Part shown: positions 24,546 to 32,831 of the stretch, piece by piece
Layout: every line of letters begins with the position of its first letter
How positions within the stretch are numbered: position 1 is the first letter of the stretch
Assembly: GCA_035547155.1 (NCBI GenBank)
Contig: DASZVJ010000131.1
Coordinates: 1 to 49,638 of the forward strand
Length of the DNA stretch: 49,638 nucleotides
DNA from: CAZNMF01 sp035547155
GTDB lineage: Bacteria > Acidobacteriota > Vicinamibacteria > Vicinamibacterales > SCN-69-37
Direction: 5' to 3'
The notes under the pieces: model-generated
Databases searched by the model: none
The model's input: only the letters and a program-made list of their open reading frames with translations
What the model was told of the DNA's origin: nothing
Made by a program: the position numbers and the translations under genes

Positions 24546-26396
24546 ATGCGTCAAGACGTTCACGACGTCGTCGTCATCGGATCCGGTGCCGGCGGCGGCA
24601 CGGTCACGAAAGTCCTCGCCGATCTCGGCGTGCGGGTCCTGCTCATGGAAGCCGGCCCGATGGTCACGATGGACGACTTCAAGAATCTCGCGAGCCCGCT
24701 GGACTACTGGCATCGCGGCGCGGGTGCGGCGGCCGAGTGGTACACGACGAATCAAGGCCAGCCCTTTCAGCAGCCCAACGTCGTCTTCGCGCCGAACCTG
24801 ACCGACGAGCCGTACACCGTCGCGCCCGGCAGCCAGTTCAGGTGGGGCCGATCGCGCTGCATCGGCGGCCGCACGAATCACTACTCGCGCGTGCAGCTGC
24901 GCTACGCGGAATACGACTTCAAGAATCGATCGATGAAAGGCGTCGGCTTCGACTGGCCGATCGGCTACTCGGATCTCGAGCCGTACTACGACAAGGCCGA
25001 ACGGCTGATCGGTGTGACCGGCAAACGCGAGGGCCTCTCGACGGCGCCGGACGGTATCTTCCAGACGCCCGCGCCGTTCAAGCCACACGAGCATCTCGTC
25101 TATCGCTCGTGCGAGAAGCTCGGCATCAAAGCGACGGCCGCGCGCCAAGCCGTCATCACCAAGGCGATGAACGGCCGCGACGCGTGCGTGTATTGCGGCC
25201 AATGCGGCCGCGGCTGTCACGGTGCGTCGAACTACGCGTCGAGCTACGTGCAGATCTTCCCGGCGATGCAGACGGGCCGTGTGACCGTGCTCGCGAACTC
25301 GATGGCGCGCGAGCTCATCACCGACGCGTCCGGCAAAGTGACGGCGGTCTCGTACGTCGACAAGAACACGGGACAGGAGCGGCAGGTGCAGTGCCGCACC
25401 GTCGTGCTCTCGGCGGCGTCGCCGGAATCCGCACGCTTGCTGCTGAACTCGAAGTCGCCGCGTCATCCGCAGGGCATCGGCAACTCCGGCGGCAATGTCG
25501 GCAAGTACCTGACGGATACGGTCGGATTCGGCTTGTCGGCGACGGTGCCGTACATGCGCGGCGCGCCGCCGTTCTCGTCGGCCGGCTACGGCGCGCACAT
25601 CTACGTGCCGTGGTGGCATACCGATCACAGCAAGCTCGACTTCCCGCTCGGCTTCCACATCGAGGTGGGCGGCGGTGGATTTGCCGTGCCGGGCATGGGC
25701 TTCGGCGCTGCGGCGTACAACGAGAGCGAAGGCTACGGTCTGCCGATGAAGCAGGCGATTCGCGACGCGTACGGCATGGGCACGAACATCAGCCTGAGCG
25801 GACGTGGATCGTGCGTGCCGAACGAGAACTGTTACTGCGAGATCGATCCGGACGGCACGAAGGACAAGTGGGGCATTCCCGTGCTGCGCTTCCACTGGAA
25901 GTGGAGCGACTACGAGCTGAACGAAGCGCGCTACATGCGCGAGAGCTTCACGGCGATCCTCGAGACGCTCGGCGGGACGATCAACGCGGGACGCGGCGGC
26001 GGTCCGGGTCGCGCGGGCGGCGCGGCGGGCGGACGCGGCGCTGGTGCGGCCGGCCGCGGCGTCATTGCGCCAGGCGCACCCGGCACGGCGACGCCATCGA
26101 CGGGGGCCGGTGCGCCTTCCGCGCAAGCCGCGTCGAATCAACCCGTCGACGATCGTCCGCAGCTCGGCGCGGGCGGCGGCATCATCCATGAAGTCGGCTG
26201 CGTCCGCATGGGCACCAGCCCGGACAACAGCGTCGTCAATCGCTTCTGCCAGGTGCACGACTGTCCGAACGTCTTCTCTGCCGACGGCGGTCCGTTCGCG
26301 AGCCACGCCGACAAGAACCCGACGCACACGATCATCGCGCTCGCCTGGCGCACGGCCGAGTATCTCGCCGAAGAATTGAGGAAGGGCAATGTCTAA
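24546..26396 (+). CDS. GMC-type FAD-dependent dehydrogenase, large subunit
   Basis: This 616-residue flavoprotein starts at the ATG at 24546 behind AGAGGA. The FAD site is VVVIGSGAGGGTV (8-20) with E at the end of the second strand (VLLMEAG). The family active-site region is IIHEVGCVRMG with His548, and KNPTHT with Asn591 and His594. Four cysteines in ACVYCGQCGRGC (214, 217, 220 and 224; CX2CX2CX3C) suggest an iron-sulfur cluster, as in gluconate and FAD-glucose dehydrogenase large subunits. Residues about 480-545 form a Gly/Ala/Arg/Pro-rich insert inside the substrate domain. There is no signal peptide; export is probably together with the Tat-signal small subunit, whose start overlaps this stop codon by 8 bp. 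Confidence 0.9.
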   Translation: MRQDVHDVVVIGSGAGGGTVTKVLADLGVRVLLMEAGPMVTMDDFKNLASPLDYWHRGAGAAAEWYTTNQGQPFQQPNVVFAPNLTDEPYTVAPGSQFRWGRSRCIGGRTNHYSRVQLRYAEYDFKNRSMKGVGFDWPIGYSDLEPYYDKAERLIGVTGKREGLSTAPDGIFQTPAPFKPHEHLVYRSCEKLGIKATAARQAVITKAMNGRDACVYCGQCGRGCHGASNYASSYVQIFPAMQTGRVTVLANSMARELITDASGKVTAVSYVDKNTGQERQVQCRTVVLSAASPESARLLLNSKSPRHPQGIGNSGGNVGKYLTDTVGFGLSATVPYMRGAPPFSSAGYGAHIYVPWWHTDHSKLDFPLGFHIEVGGGGFAVPGMGFGAAAYNESEGYGLPMKQAIRDAYGMGTNISLSGRGSCVPNENCYCEIDPDGTKDKWGIPVLRFHWKWSDYELNEARYMRESFTAILETLGGTINAGRGGGPGRAGGAAGGRGAGAAGRGVIAPGAPGTATPSTGAGAPSAQAASNQPVDDRPQLGAGGGIIHEVGCVRMGTSPDNSVVNRFCQVHDCPNVFSADGGPFASHADKNPTHTIIALAWRTAEYLAEELRKGNV

Positions 26397-26982
26397 GCTC
26401 ACGCGACGTGAAGCCTTGAGCCGCCTGGCGACGGCCTTCGCGGCAACGGCCGCGATCGACTACGCGCTCGGCGCCGAAGCGCATGCGTTCGTCCGCCAGA
26501 CGATGATCGGCGGCGCATACTCGCCGCAGGCGCTGACGCCAGCACAGTTCCACACGCTCGAGCAGTTGACGGATCTGATCGTTCCGGTCGACAACGGCAA
26601 GCCCGGCGCGCTGGCTGCCGGCGTGCCGTCGTGGATCGACGCGCTGCTCGCCGTGAACGCCGACCTGAAGGCGAAATACGTATCAGGTCTCGGCTGGCTC
26701 GACACGACGATGCTGTCGCGCGCCGGAAGCAGCTTCGCGGGCGCACCGGCGGCGCAGCAGACGGCGCTACTCGATCTGATCGCGTTCAAGAAGAACACGT
26801 CGGCCGAGCTCGATCCCGGCATCGAGTTCTTCACGCTCGCGCGCCGCATGACGGTCGACGGCTTCTACACGAGCGACGCCGGCATCCACGAGATCATTCC
26901 CAACGGCCGGCCGCCGCTGACGGAGTTCGTCGTGCCGCAGGCATCGATCGACTACGTCATCAGCCGCAGCCCGTTCAAATAG
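26389..26982 (+). CDS. Gluconate 2-dehydrogenase subunit 3 family protein (Tat signal)
   Basis: This 197-residue protein starts MSKLTRREALSRLATAFAATAA, a twin-arginine signal, and overlaps the end of the dehydrogenase gene by 8 bp. The rest matches the small subunit family (FHTLEQLTDLIVPVDN and PSWIDALLAV in the first half, SAELDPGIEFFTLARRMTVDGFYTS in the second). The small subunit carries the export signal for the folded large subunit and stabilises the complex in the periplasm. The third partner, a cytochrome c, follows 73 bp downstream. Confidence 0.9.
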   Translation: MSKLTRREALSRLATAFAATAAIDYALGAEAHAFVRQTMIGGAYSPQALTPAQFHTLEQLTDLIVPVDNGKPGALAAGVPSWIDALLAVNADLKAKYVSGLGWLDTTMLSRAGSSFAGAPAAQQTALLDLIAFKKNTSAELDPGIEFFTLARRMTVDGFYTSDAGIHEIIPNGRPPLTEFVVPQASIDYVISRSPFK

Positions 26983-27003
26983 GTGTGCACGGGAATCAAT
27001 GAT

Positions 27004-27028
27004 GTAGGGGCGGCCCTTATGGCCGCCC
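27004..27028 (+). repeat. REP-like hairpin, third copy
   Basis: GTAGGGGCGGCCCTTATGGC plus CGCCC forms an 8-bp stem GGGCGGCC/GGCCGCCC with loop CTTAT. It belongs to the same family as 1775-1834, with different but matching stem bases. It sits in the 73-bp gap between the small subunit and cytochrome c genes, where it could separate or stabilise the two parts of the message. Confidence 0.65.
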
Positions 27029-27055
27029 GTTCGACATTCCGCAATAATCGATCCG

Positions 27056-27496
27056 ATGTCTTTCCGCAATTCGAAGATCCTCACGACAACATTGGTGTGC
27101 GCGACCGCTACGATCGGCCTGTCGGTTCCACTCGGCCGTCTGGCCGCGCGCGCGCAGGACGCGCCGGCCGATCAACTCGAGGCCCTCAAAGGCGACGGCG
27201 AGACCATCTACGCGCGCGATTGCGCGTCCTGCCACGGCGCCGAAGGCACGAGCGACGGCGCGGGTCCGGCGCTCGACAGCAACAACAACCTCGCCAACAA
27301 AGAGCACGTCATCAAGCGCATCCTCGGCGGCTCGCCCGAGAAGGGCATGGAAGCCTTCGGTAAGACGCTGAGCGATCACGACATCGCCGCAGCCGCGACG
27401 TACGTCCGGAACGCGTGGAACAACACGTTTGGCATCGTGCTCGAGTCGGACGTCGCACCGCTCCGGGCGCAGTTGAAGATTCAAAAGACAAAGTAA
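27056..27496 (+). CDS. Periplasmic cytochrome c (single heme)
   Basis: This 146-residue protein has an N-terminal signal (ILTTTLVCATATIGL, ending RAQDAPADQ), one heme-binding CASCH motif in a class I fold (GETIYARDCASCHGAEGTSDGAGPAL) and the distal Met in EKGMEAFGKTLSDHDIAAAATYVR. It is the likely electron acceptor of the GMC dehydrogenase encoded upstream. Together the three genes form a periplasmic sugar or alcohol dehydrogenase that feeds the respiratory chain. A TTCG-loop hairpin follows the stop codon. Confidence 0.9.
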   Translation: MSFRNSKILTTTLVCATATIGLSVPLGRLAARAQDAPADQLEALKGDGETIYARDCASCHGAEGTSDGAGPALDSNNNLANKEHVIKRILGGSPEKGMEAFGKTLSDHDIAAAATYVRNAWNNTFGIVLESDVAPLRAQLKIQKTK

Positions 27497-27509
27497 GCGC
27501 TCTTCAGAG

Positions 27510-27531
27510 GGCCGAACCTTCGGGTTCGGCC
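27510..27531 (+). terminator. TTCG tetraloop hairpin after the cytochrome c gene
   Basis: GGCCGAACC and GGTTCGGCC form a perfect 9-bp stem closed by TTCG, a loop of unusual stability in RNA. It starts 13 bp after the cytochrome c stop codon. No T-run follows, so it may protect the 3' end rather than terminate by itself. Confidence 0.65.
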
Positions 27532-27593
27532 GCAGCCTCGCAGCCGAGCTTCAGGTTGACATCCAACCCGAGCAGGCGCACACTGCGGGTCGA

Positions 27594-30197
27594 ATGGCTA
27601 CCCAAGACCGCGACCGGACGGACGACGACTTTCGTGCGGAGATCGAATCGCACGTCCAGATCGAAACCGATCGCCTGATCGCCGAAGGCCTCGCCCCGGA
27701 CAAAGCGGCCACGGCCGCTCGGCGCACGTTCGGCAACGCGACGCGTGCGCGCGAGCGGTTCTACGAGTCCAGACGCCTCACGTGGCTCGACGACCTCCGG
27801 CAAGATCTGCGATTCACCCTCCGCTCGCTCCGCCGATCCCCAGGCTTCGCCATCGTCGCGCTGCTGACACTGGCCGTCGGGCTCGGCGCGAACACGGCGG
27901 TCTTCAGCGTGCTCAACGCCGTGCTGCTGCGTCCGCTGCCCTACCGCAATGCCGAACGGCTCGTGCTGGTGGAGATTGACGGCCTTGGCGGCATTCCCGA
28001 TTGGGTCCGGCCCGCGCTGCGCACGCAAGCCGACGACCTGGAAGACTTCACGGGATTCCAGACGCCGACGAGCGCCACGCTTGTCACCAATGCCGGGCCC
28101 GTCTCCGTCCGGGCCGCGATGGTCACGGCGAACTTCTTCTCGATGCTCGGCATCGCGCCAGCGGCCGGAACGTTGTTCGGCGACGAGGCGAGCGCACCGC
28201 CGAACGGCGCCGTGCTCACCTACGGCTTCTGGCGCCGGCAGTTCGGCGGCGATCCAAGCATCGTCGGACGCTCGATCACGCTCACCGGCACGCCGCTCAC
28301 GATCGTCGGTGTCATTGGCGACGGCTTTCGCTTCCCCACGGCCTTGCGTCCCGGTACGCCGGCGCTCGACGTTCAGACGCAGCCTGACGTGATCCAACTG
28401 GCCGACGCGAGGCAATGGCTGACGGTCATCGGGCGTCTCCGCCCTGGAAGCACGCCGGCATCGGTCGCCGCGGAGGTGAAGGCGGCGTTCGTCCAGGAAA
28501 GCCCCAGGCGCTTCACGCAGCAGTACGCGAACGGCGCGGCCGTGACGGCCACGCCACTACAGGAACGCCTCGTCGGCGAAACACGACCGCGACTCTTGTT
28601 ATTGATGGGCGCCGTCGGCTGTGTATTGCTCGTCGTATGCGCGAACGTGGCCAACCTGCTGCTGGCGCGGACGTACGCGCGGGAGCACGAGCTTGCGATC
28701 CGCGCGGCCCTTGGCGCGCGAACCGGACGGCTCGTGCGCCTGATGTTGACGGAAAGTCTGCTGCTCGCCATCGTCGGTGCGGCAGCCGCCGTGTTGCTGG
28801 CGCGCTGGACCGCCGGCATCGGGCTGTCACTCGTCGCCGAGCGCGTGCCCTACGTCGGTACGATTCCCGTTGATCGATGGGTGCTGCTCTTCGACGCCGC
28901 TATCGCCGTGCTCGTTGGCGTGCTGAGCGGCCTGGCGTCGGCTATCACAATCCGGTCCGACCGCTTCGCGAGTATTTCGTCGGTGAGTGCGGCCCGCACG
29001 AGCACGAGCCGCATGCATCTACGGCGCGGCATTCTGGTTCTCGAAGTCGCGTTGACGTTCGTGCTCGTCGTCACCTCGGCACTGCTCCTGCGCACGCTGT
29101 GGAATCTGTACCATGCGAACCGCGGATTCACCGGTGCGCAGGTCGTCACCGCGTCGGTCGAACCGAACCTGTCCGGCACGATCCCGGCCATGCAACCGCG
29201 GTTGTCGGCGTTCTTCGAGCTCGCCACCGAACGTGTCATGCGACTGCCAGGCGTGACATCGGCCGCGGCGGCGTCGGCAGTACCGCTCAGCGGCGCGAGC
29301 ATGAGCATGGCGGTGTCGTTGGCCGGAGAGTCGGCCACGACTACGCCTCTTCAGACGCCCGTGGCGACGGTGACGCCTCGCTACTTCACGACAATCGGCA
29401 CGCGCCTGCTCACGGGCCGCGATTTCCAAGCCACCGATGTGGACGGCGCAGAGCGTGTCGCCATTGTCAACGACGCGCTGCGACGCGCGCTCGCGCCACG
29501 GCGCGCATTGATTGGCGACCGCCTCACCTTCGGCAAGGTCCAGTTGACCATTGTCGGTGTCGTCGAAGACACGCCGACCACGTCGCTGCGCGAGCCGACG
29601 CAGCCGTTTGTCTTCATTCCTCTATCGCAAGTGGCGGGCACGCCATTCGCGTGGGGACGGCTGGTGTTGCTGGTCCGTACGCAAGGCGTCGATCGAGTTT
29701 CACTCGTACCAGCCATCCGACAGGCGGTCTGGGCGCTCGGCAGCGACATCGTCATCAATCAGGAAGCGACGATGAGCGAGCGTCTCGATGCGTCGATGCG
29801 CACCGAGCGCACGACGACGCTGCTCCTGAGCTGCCTGGGCGGCATCGCGCTGGTGCTCGCGATCGCCGGTGTATACGGCGTGGTGGCGTACGCAGTCGTG
29901 CAACGCACGCGCGAGATTGGCGTGCGCCTCGCGCTCGGTGCTGGACGCGGCCACGTCATCGGCTCGATCGTCCAGACGTCGATGCGGCCGGTCGCGCTGG
30001 GCATTGCGATCGGCGCGGCGCTCGCGATCGTGGCCACGCGAGCGGTCGCCAGTCTCCTGTTCCACGTCACGCCGACGGACATCCGTACCTTCGCGTTCAC
30101 GGCCGTGGTCGTCGCCGCGACAGGCCTCGCCGCCGCCTGGATTCCCGCCCGGCGCGCCGCCCGCATCGATCCCGTCTCGACCCTGCGCGCCGAGTAG
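27594..30197 (+). CDS. ADOP-type FtsX/MacB permease with N-terminal prefix
   Basis: This 867-residue protein has an N-terminal prefix domain (DDDFRAEIESHVQIETDRLIAEGL to ARRTFGNATRARERF), then DDLRQDLRFTLRSLRRSPGFAIVALLTLAVGLGANTAVFS as first membrane helix, two MacB-like periplasmic domains, and two FtsX membrane blocks (GAVGCVLLVVCANVANLLLARTYAREHELAIRAALGA and GGIALVLAIAGVYGVVAYAVVQRTREIGVRLALGA). It ends RIDPVSTLRAE. No ATPase gene adjoins it. The ATG at 27594 has only a weak ribosome site. A second permease follows 96 bp downstream, in the same direction. Confidence 0.9.
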   Translation: MATQDRDRTDDDFRAEIESHVQIETDRLIAEGLAPDKAATAARRTFGNATRARERFYESRRLTWLDDLRQDLRFTLRSLRRSPGFAIVALLTLAVGLGANTAVFSVLNAVLLRPLPYRNAERLVLVEIDGLGGIPDWVRPALRTQADDLEDFTGFQTPTSATLVTNAGPVSVRAAMVTANFFSMLGIAPAAGTLFGDEASAPPNGAVLTYGFWRRQFGGDPSIVGRSITLTGTPLTIVGVIGDGFRFPTALRPGTPALDVQTQPDVIQLADARQWLTVIGRLRPGSTPASVAAEVKAAFVQESPRRFTQQYANGAAVTATPLQERLVGETRPRLLLLMGAVGCVLLVVCANVANLLLARTYAREHELAIRAALGARTGRLVRLMLTESLLLAIVGAAAAVLLARWTAGIGLSLVAERVPYVGTIPVDRWVLLFDAAIAVLVGVLSGLASAITIRSDRFASISSVSAARTSTSRMHLRRGILVLEVALTFVLVVTSALLLRTLWNLYHANRGFTGAQVVTASVEPNLSGTIPAMQPRLSAFFELATERVMRLPGVTSAAAASAVPLSGASMSMAVSLAGESATTTPLQTPVATVTPRYFTTIGTRLLTGRDFQATDVDGAERVAIVNDALRRALAPRRALIGDRLTFGKVQLTIVGVVEDTPTTSLREPTQPFVFIPLSQVAGTPFAWGRLVLLVRTQGVDRVSLVPAIRQAVWALGSDIVINQEATMSERLDASMRTERTTTLLLSCLGGIALVLAIAGVYGVVAYAVVQRTREIGVRLALGAGRGHVIGSIVQTSMRPVALGIAIGAALAIVATRAVASLLFHVTPTDIRTFAFTAVVVAATGLAAAWIPARRAARIDPVSTLRAE

Positions 30198-30293
30198 CAG
30201 ACGGCGTAGCCTTCCGATCGGGTGGGCCGTGCTCGACGGCCCGAGTTACATCCACGGACGCCCAGCCAACGCGACGCGTGAGCATTCCGTCTA

Positions 30294-32804
30294 ATGAACG
30301 CCATGCAGACGCTCATCGCCGACCTGCGTTACGCCCTTCGCGGCCTCCGCCGCGGCCCGCTTTTCGCCCTCGTCGCCATCGCGTCGCTCGCGCTGGGCAT
30401 TGGCGCGAACGCGGCCATCTTCACGCTGCTCGATCAAGTGCTGTTGCGCCAGTTGCCGGTTCGATCGGCGGACCAGCTCGTGATGCTCTATCAGCAGGCG
30501 AGCAACATGGGCAGCAATTCGGGTCCGCGGATGCACTCGTATCCGCTCTATCAGGATCTACAGCAGAAAGCGGACGCGTTCTCCGAAGTCCTCTGCCGCC
30601 GCGTCGTCGCCGCCTCGTTGAGCGTCGACAATCAGACGGAGCGCCTCGGCGCCGAGCTCGTGTCGGGCAACTACTTCACGATGCTCGGCGTCCGTCCTGC
30701 GATCGGACGCGTGTTCGACTCGCAGAGTGATGACCAGGTCTTCGGCGGCCATCCCATCGTCGTGCTCGACTACCGCTACTGGACTCGCCGCTTCGGACGC
30801 GATCCGAATGTCGTCGGCCGCAAGATTCTCGTCAACGACCATCCGATGACGATCGTCGGCGTCTCGGAAGAGTCGTTCACCGGCCTCGATCCCTCGAGTG
30901 CGCCGGAGATTCGCGTGCCGATCCTGATGCAGCGCGAGATGATGCCCGAATCCGACTGGCTGCACATGAACGACCGGCGCGCGCGGTGGGTGCAGGTCTT
31001 CGCGCGGCTGAAGCCGGGCCGGACGATGCCGTCGGCGCAAGCCTCCGTGCAGGGTCTGTTCACGCAGATCCGCGCGTACGAGATGACGCTGCCGGCCGCG
31101 AAGGACTGGTCGCAGTACTCGCGCGATCGCTTCATGCAGGGACGGATCGTCGTCGAAGCCGCGCCCTCAGGCTATTCGCCGCTCCGCAACGATGTGTCGA
31201 CAGGCCTCGTCGTGCTGATGTGCATGGTCGGCCTCGTGCTGCTTATCGCGTGCGCCAACGTCGCGAATCTGCTCATCGCGCGCGGATTTGCGCGTCAGAA
31301 GGAGCTCGCCGTCCGCCTGTCCCTCGGATCGACCCGCGGCCGCCTCGTGCGTCAATTGCTCGTCGAAAGCGCGGTGCTGTCGATCGCCGGTGGCGTGGTC
31401 GGTCTCGCGCTCGCGTTCGCGATGACGCGCGCGCTGATTTCGTTCGTGCCGTCGGACGGCTCGCCCGCCCTGCTCACGGCGCGTCCCGATCCACGCGTGC
31501 TCGCGTTCACGCTCCTCGTCACCGGTGTGACGACGATGCTCTTCGGTTTGCTGCCGGCGCTGCGCATCAGCCGGATCGATCCGTGGACGACGCTGAAGAG
31601 CGCGATGACGTCGATCGCGGGCGGGAGCGGATCGCTCGTACTGCGCAAAGGCCTGGTCACCGTACAGGTCGCGCTCAGCTTTCTGCTGCTCTTCGGCGCC
31701 GGACTGTTCGTGCGCAGCCTGCACAATCTCAAGGGGACGGATACCGGCCTGGCGCTCGACAACCTCGTGACGTTCCAAGTCTCGCCGGTCCTGAACGGCT
31801 ACGACGATGCGCGCGGCAGCGTGTTCTATCACGACGTGATCGAACGGCTGCGCGCGGTGCCGGGCGTCGAATCGGCGGGCGTCGCCAGCGTGGCGCTGCT
31901 CTCCGGCAATGAGTGGGACAGCTCCATGAGCGTCGAAGGCCACAAGCCCGCCGACGGTGAGGACATGCAGGCGTTCATGAACGCCGTCTCGCCAGGCTAT
32001 TTCGCGACGATGAAGATTCCGCTGCTCGAAGGCCGGGATTTCGCGCGTGCGGACGAACGCGAGGAAGCCGTAACCGCGATCGTCAATCGGCGATTCGCGA
32101 CACACTTCTTTCCGAACACCACGGCGATCGGCAAGCGGATCGGGTTCGGGACGAGTCCAGACACGAAACTCTCGATCGAGATCGTTGGCGTCGTTGCCGA
32201 CTCGCTCTACGAAGGCCCGCGTGAAGGCGTGCACCGGCAGGTCTTCATTCCGCACGGCGGCAAGAACAGCGCCGCGATCTATGTGCGAACGCGCACGGCC
32301 TCCGGCGCGATCTACGAGCAGATCCGCCAGGTCGTGCGATCGATCGACGGCGCGATGCCGATCTTCGAGATGAAGACGGTCGAGGGCCAGCTCGACGAGC
32401 AGCTTCTGACCGATCGGCTCGTCGCGATGCTGTCGGCCGGCTTCGGCGCGCTCGCGACACTGCTCGCCTCGATCGGCCTTTACGGCGTCATGGCCTTCGT
32501 CGTCGTGCGCCGGCGCAAGGAGCTCGGCATCCGCATCGCGCTCGGCGCCCAGCCGATGCGCGTGCTCTGGCTCGTGATGCGCGAGGTGCTGATGCTGCTC
32601 GCGATCGGCCTGGTCATCGGCGTGCCGGTGGCGATGGCGCTGGGCCGCTACGTCGGCACGGCGCTGTACGGCATTCAGCCGCACGATCCCGCGATCGCCA
32701 TCGCGGCCATCGCGCTGCTCACGACGGTCTCAGCGATCGCCGGTCTGATTCCCGCGCGTCGCGCGAGCCGCATCGATCCGGTGCAGGCGATGAGGTACGA
32801 ATAG
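30294..32804 (+). CDS. ADOP-type FtsX/MacB permease without prefix domain
   Basis: This 836-residue protein begins directly at the membrane part (LIADLRYALRGLRRGPLFALVAIASLALGIGANAAIFTLL), lacking the cytoplasmic prefix of its two relatives in the window. Two MacB-like periplasmic domains and two FtsX blocks follow (LVVLMCMVGLVLLIACANVANLLIARG; LLASIGLYGVMAFVVVRRRKELGIRIALGA), ending RIDPVQAMRYE. The ADOP class is common in Acidobacteriota and its substrates are mostly unknown. It lies 96 bp after the preceding permease and probably belongs to the same transcript. Confidence 0.9.
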   Translation: MNAMQTLIADLRYALRGLRRGPLFALVAIASLALGIGANAAIFTLLDQVLLRQLPVRSADQLVMLYQQASNMGSNSGPRMHSYPLYQDLQQKADAFSEVLCRRVVAASLSVDNQTERLGAELVSGNYFTMLGVRPAIGRVFDSQSDDQVFGGHPIVVLDYRYWTRRFGRDPNVVGRKILVNDHPMTIVGVSEESFTGLDPSSAPEIRVPILMQREMMPESDWLHMNDRRARWVQVFARLKPGRTMPSAQASVQGLFTQIRAYEMTLPAAKDWSQYSRDRFMQGRIVVEAAPSGYSPLRNDVSTGLVVLMCMVGLVLLIACANVANLLIARGFARQKELAVRLSLGSTRGRLVRQLLVESAVLSIAGGVVGLALAFAMTRALISFVPSDGSPALLTARPDPRVLAFTLLVTGVTTMLFGLLPALRISRIDPWTTLKSAMTSIAGGSGSLVLRKGLVTVQVALSFLLLFGAGLFVRSLHNLKGTDTGLALDNLVTFQVSPVLNGYDDARGSVFYHDVIERLRAVPGVESAGVASVALLSGNEWDSSMSVEGHKPADGEDMQAFMNAVSPGYFATMKIPLLEGRDFARADEREEAVTAIVNRRFATHFFPNTTAIGKRIGFGTSPDTKLSIEIVGVVADSLYEGPREGVHRQVFIPHGGKNSAAIYVRTRTASGAIYEQIRQVVRSIDGAMPIFEMKTVEGQLDEQLLTDRLVAMLSAGFGALATLLASIGLYGVMAFVVVRRRKELGIRIALGAQPMRVLWLVMREVLMLLAIGLVIGVPVAMALGRYVGTALYGIQPHDPAIAIAAIALLTTVSAIAGLIPARRASRIDPVQAMRYE

Positions 32805-32831
32805 CGGCTTGGGGCGACGGGCCTTGCGCGC

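Noticed and set aside
23919..26402. Open frame of over 800 codons opposite the GMC dehydrogenase genes
   Set aside because: It shows only Arg/Ala/His-rich sequence without a domain and covers two well-supported genes on the other strand.
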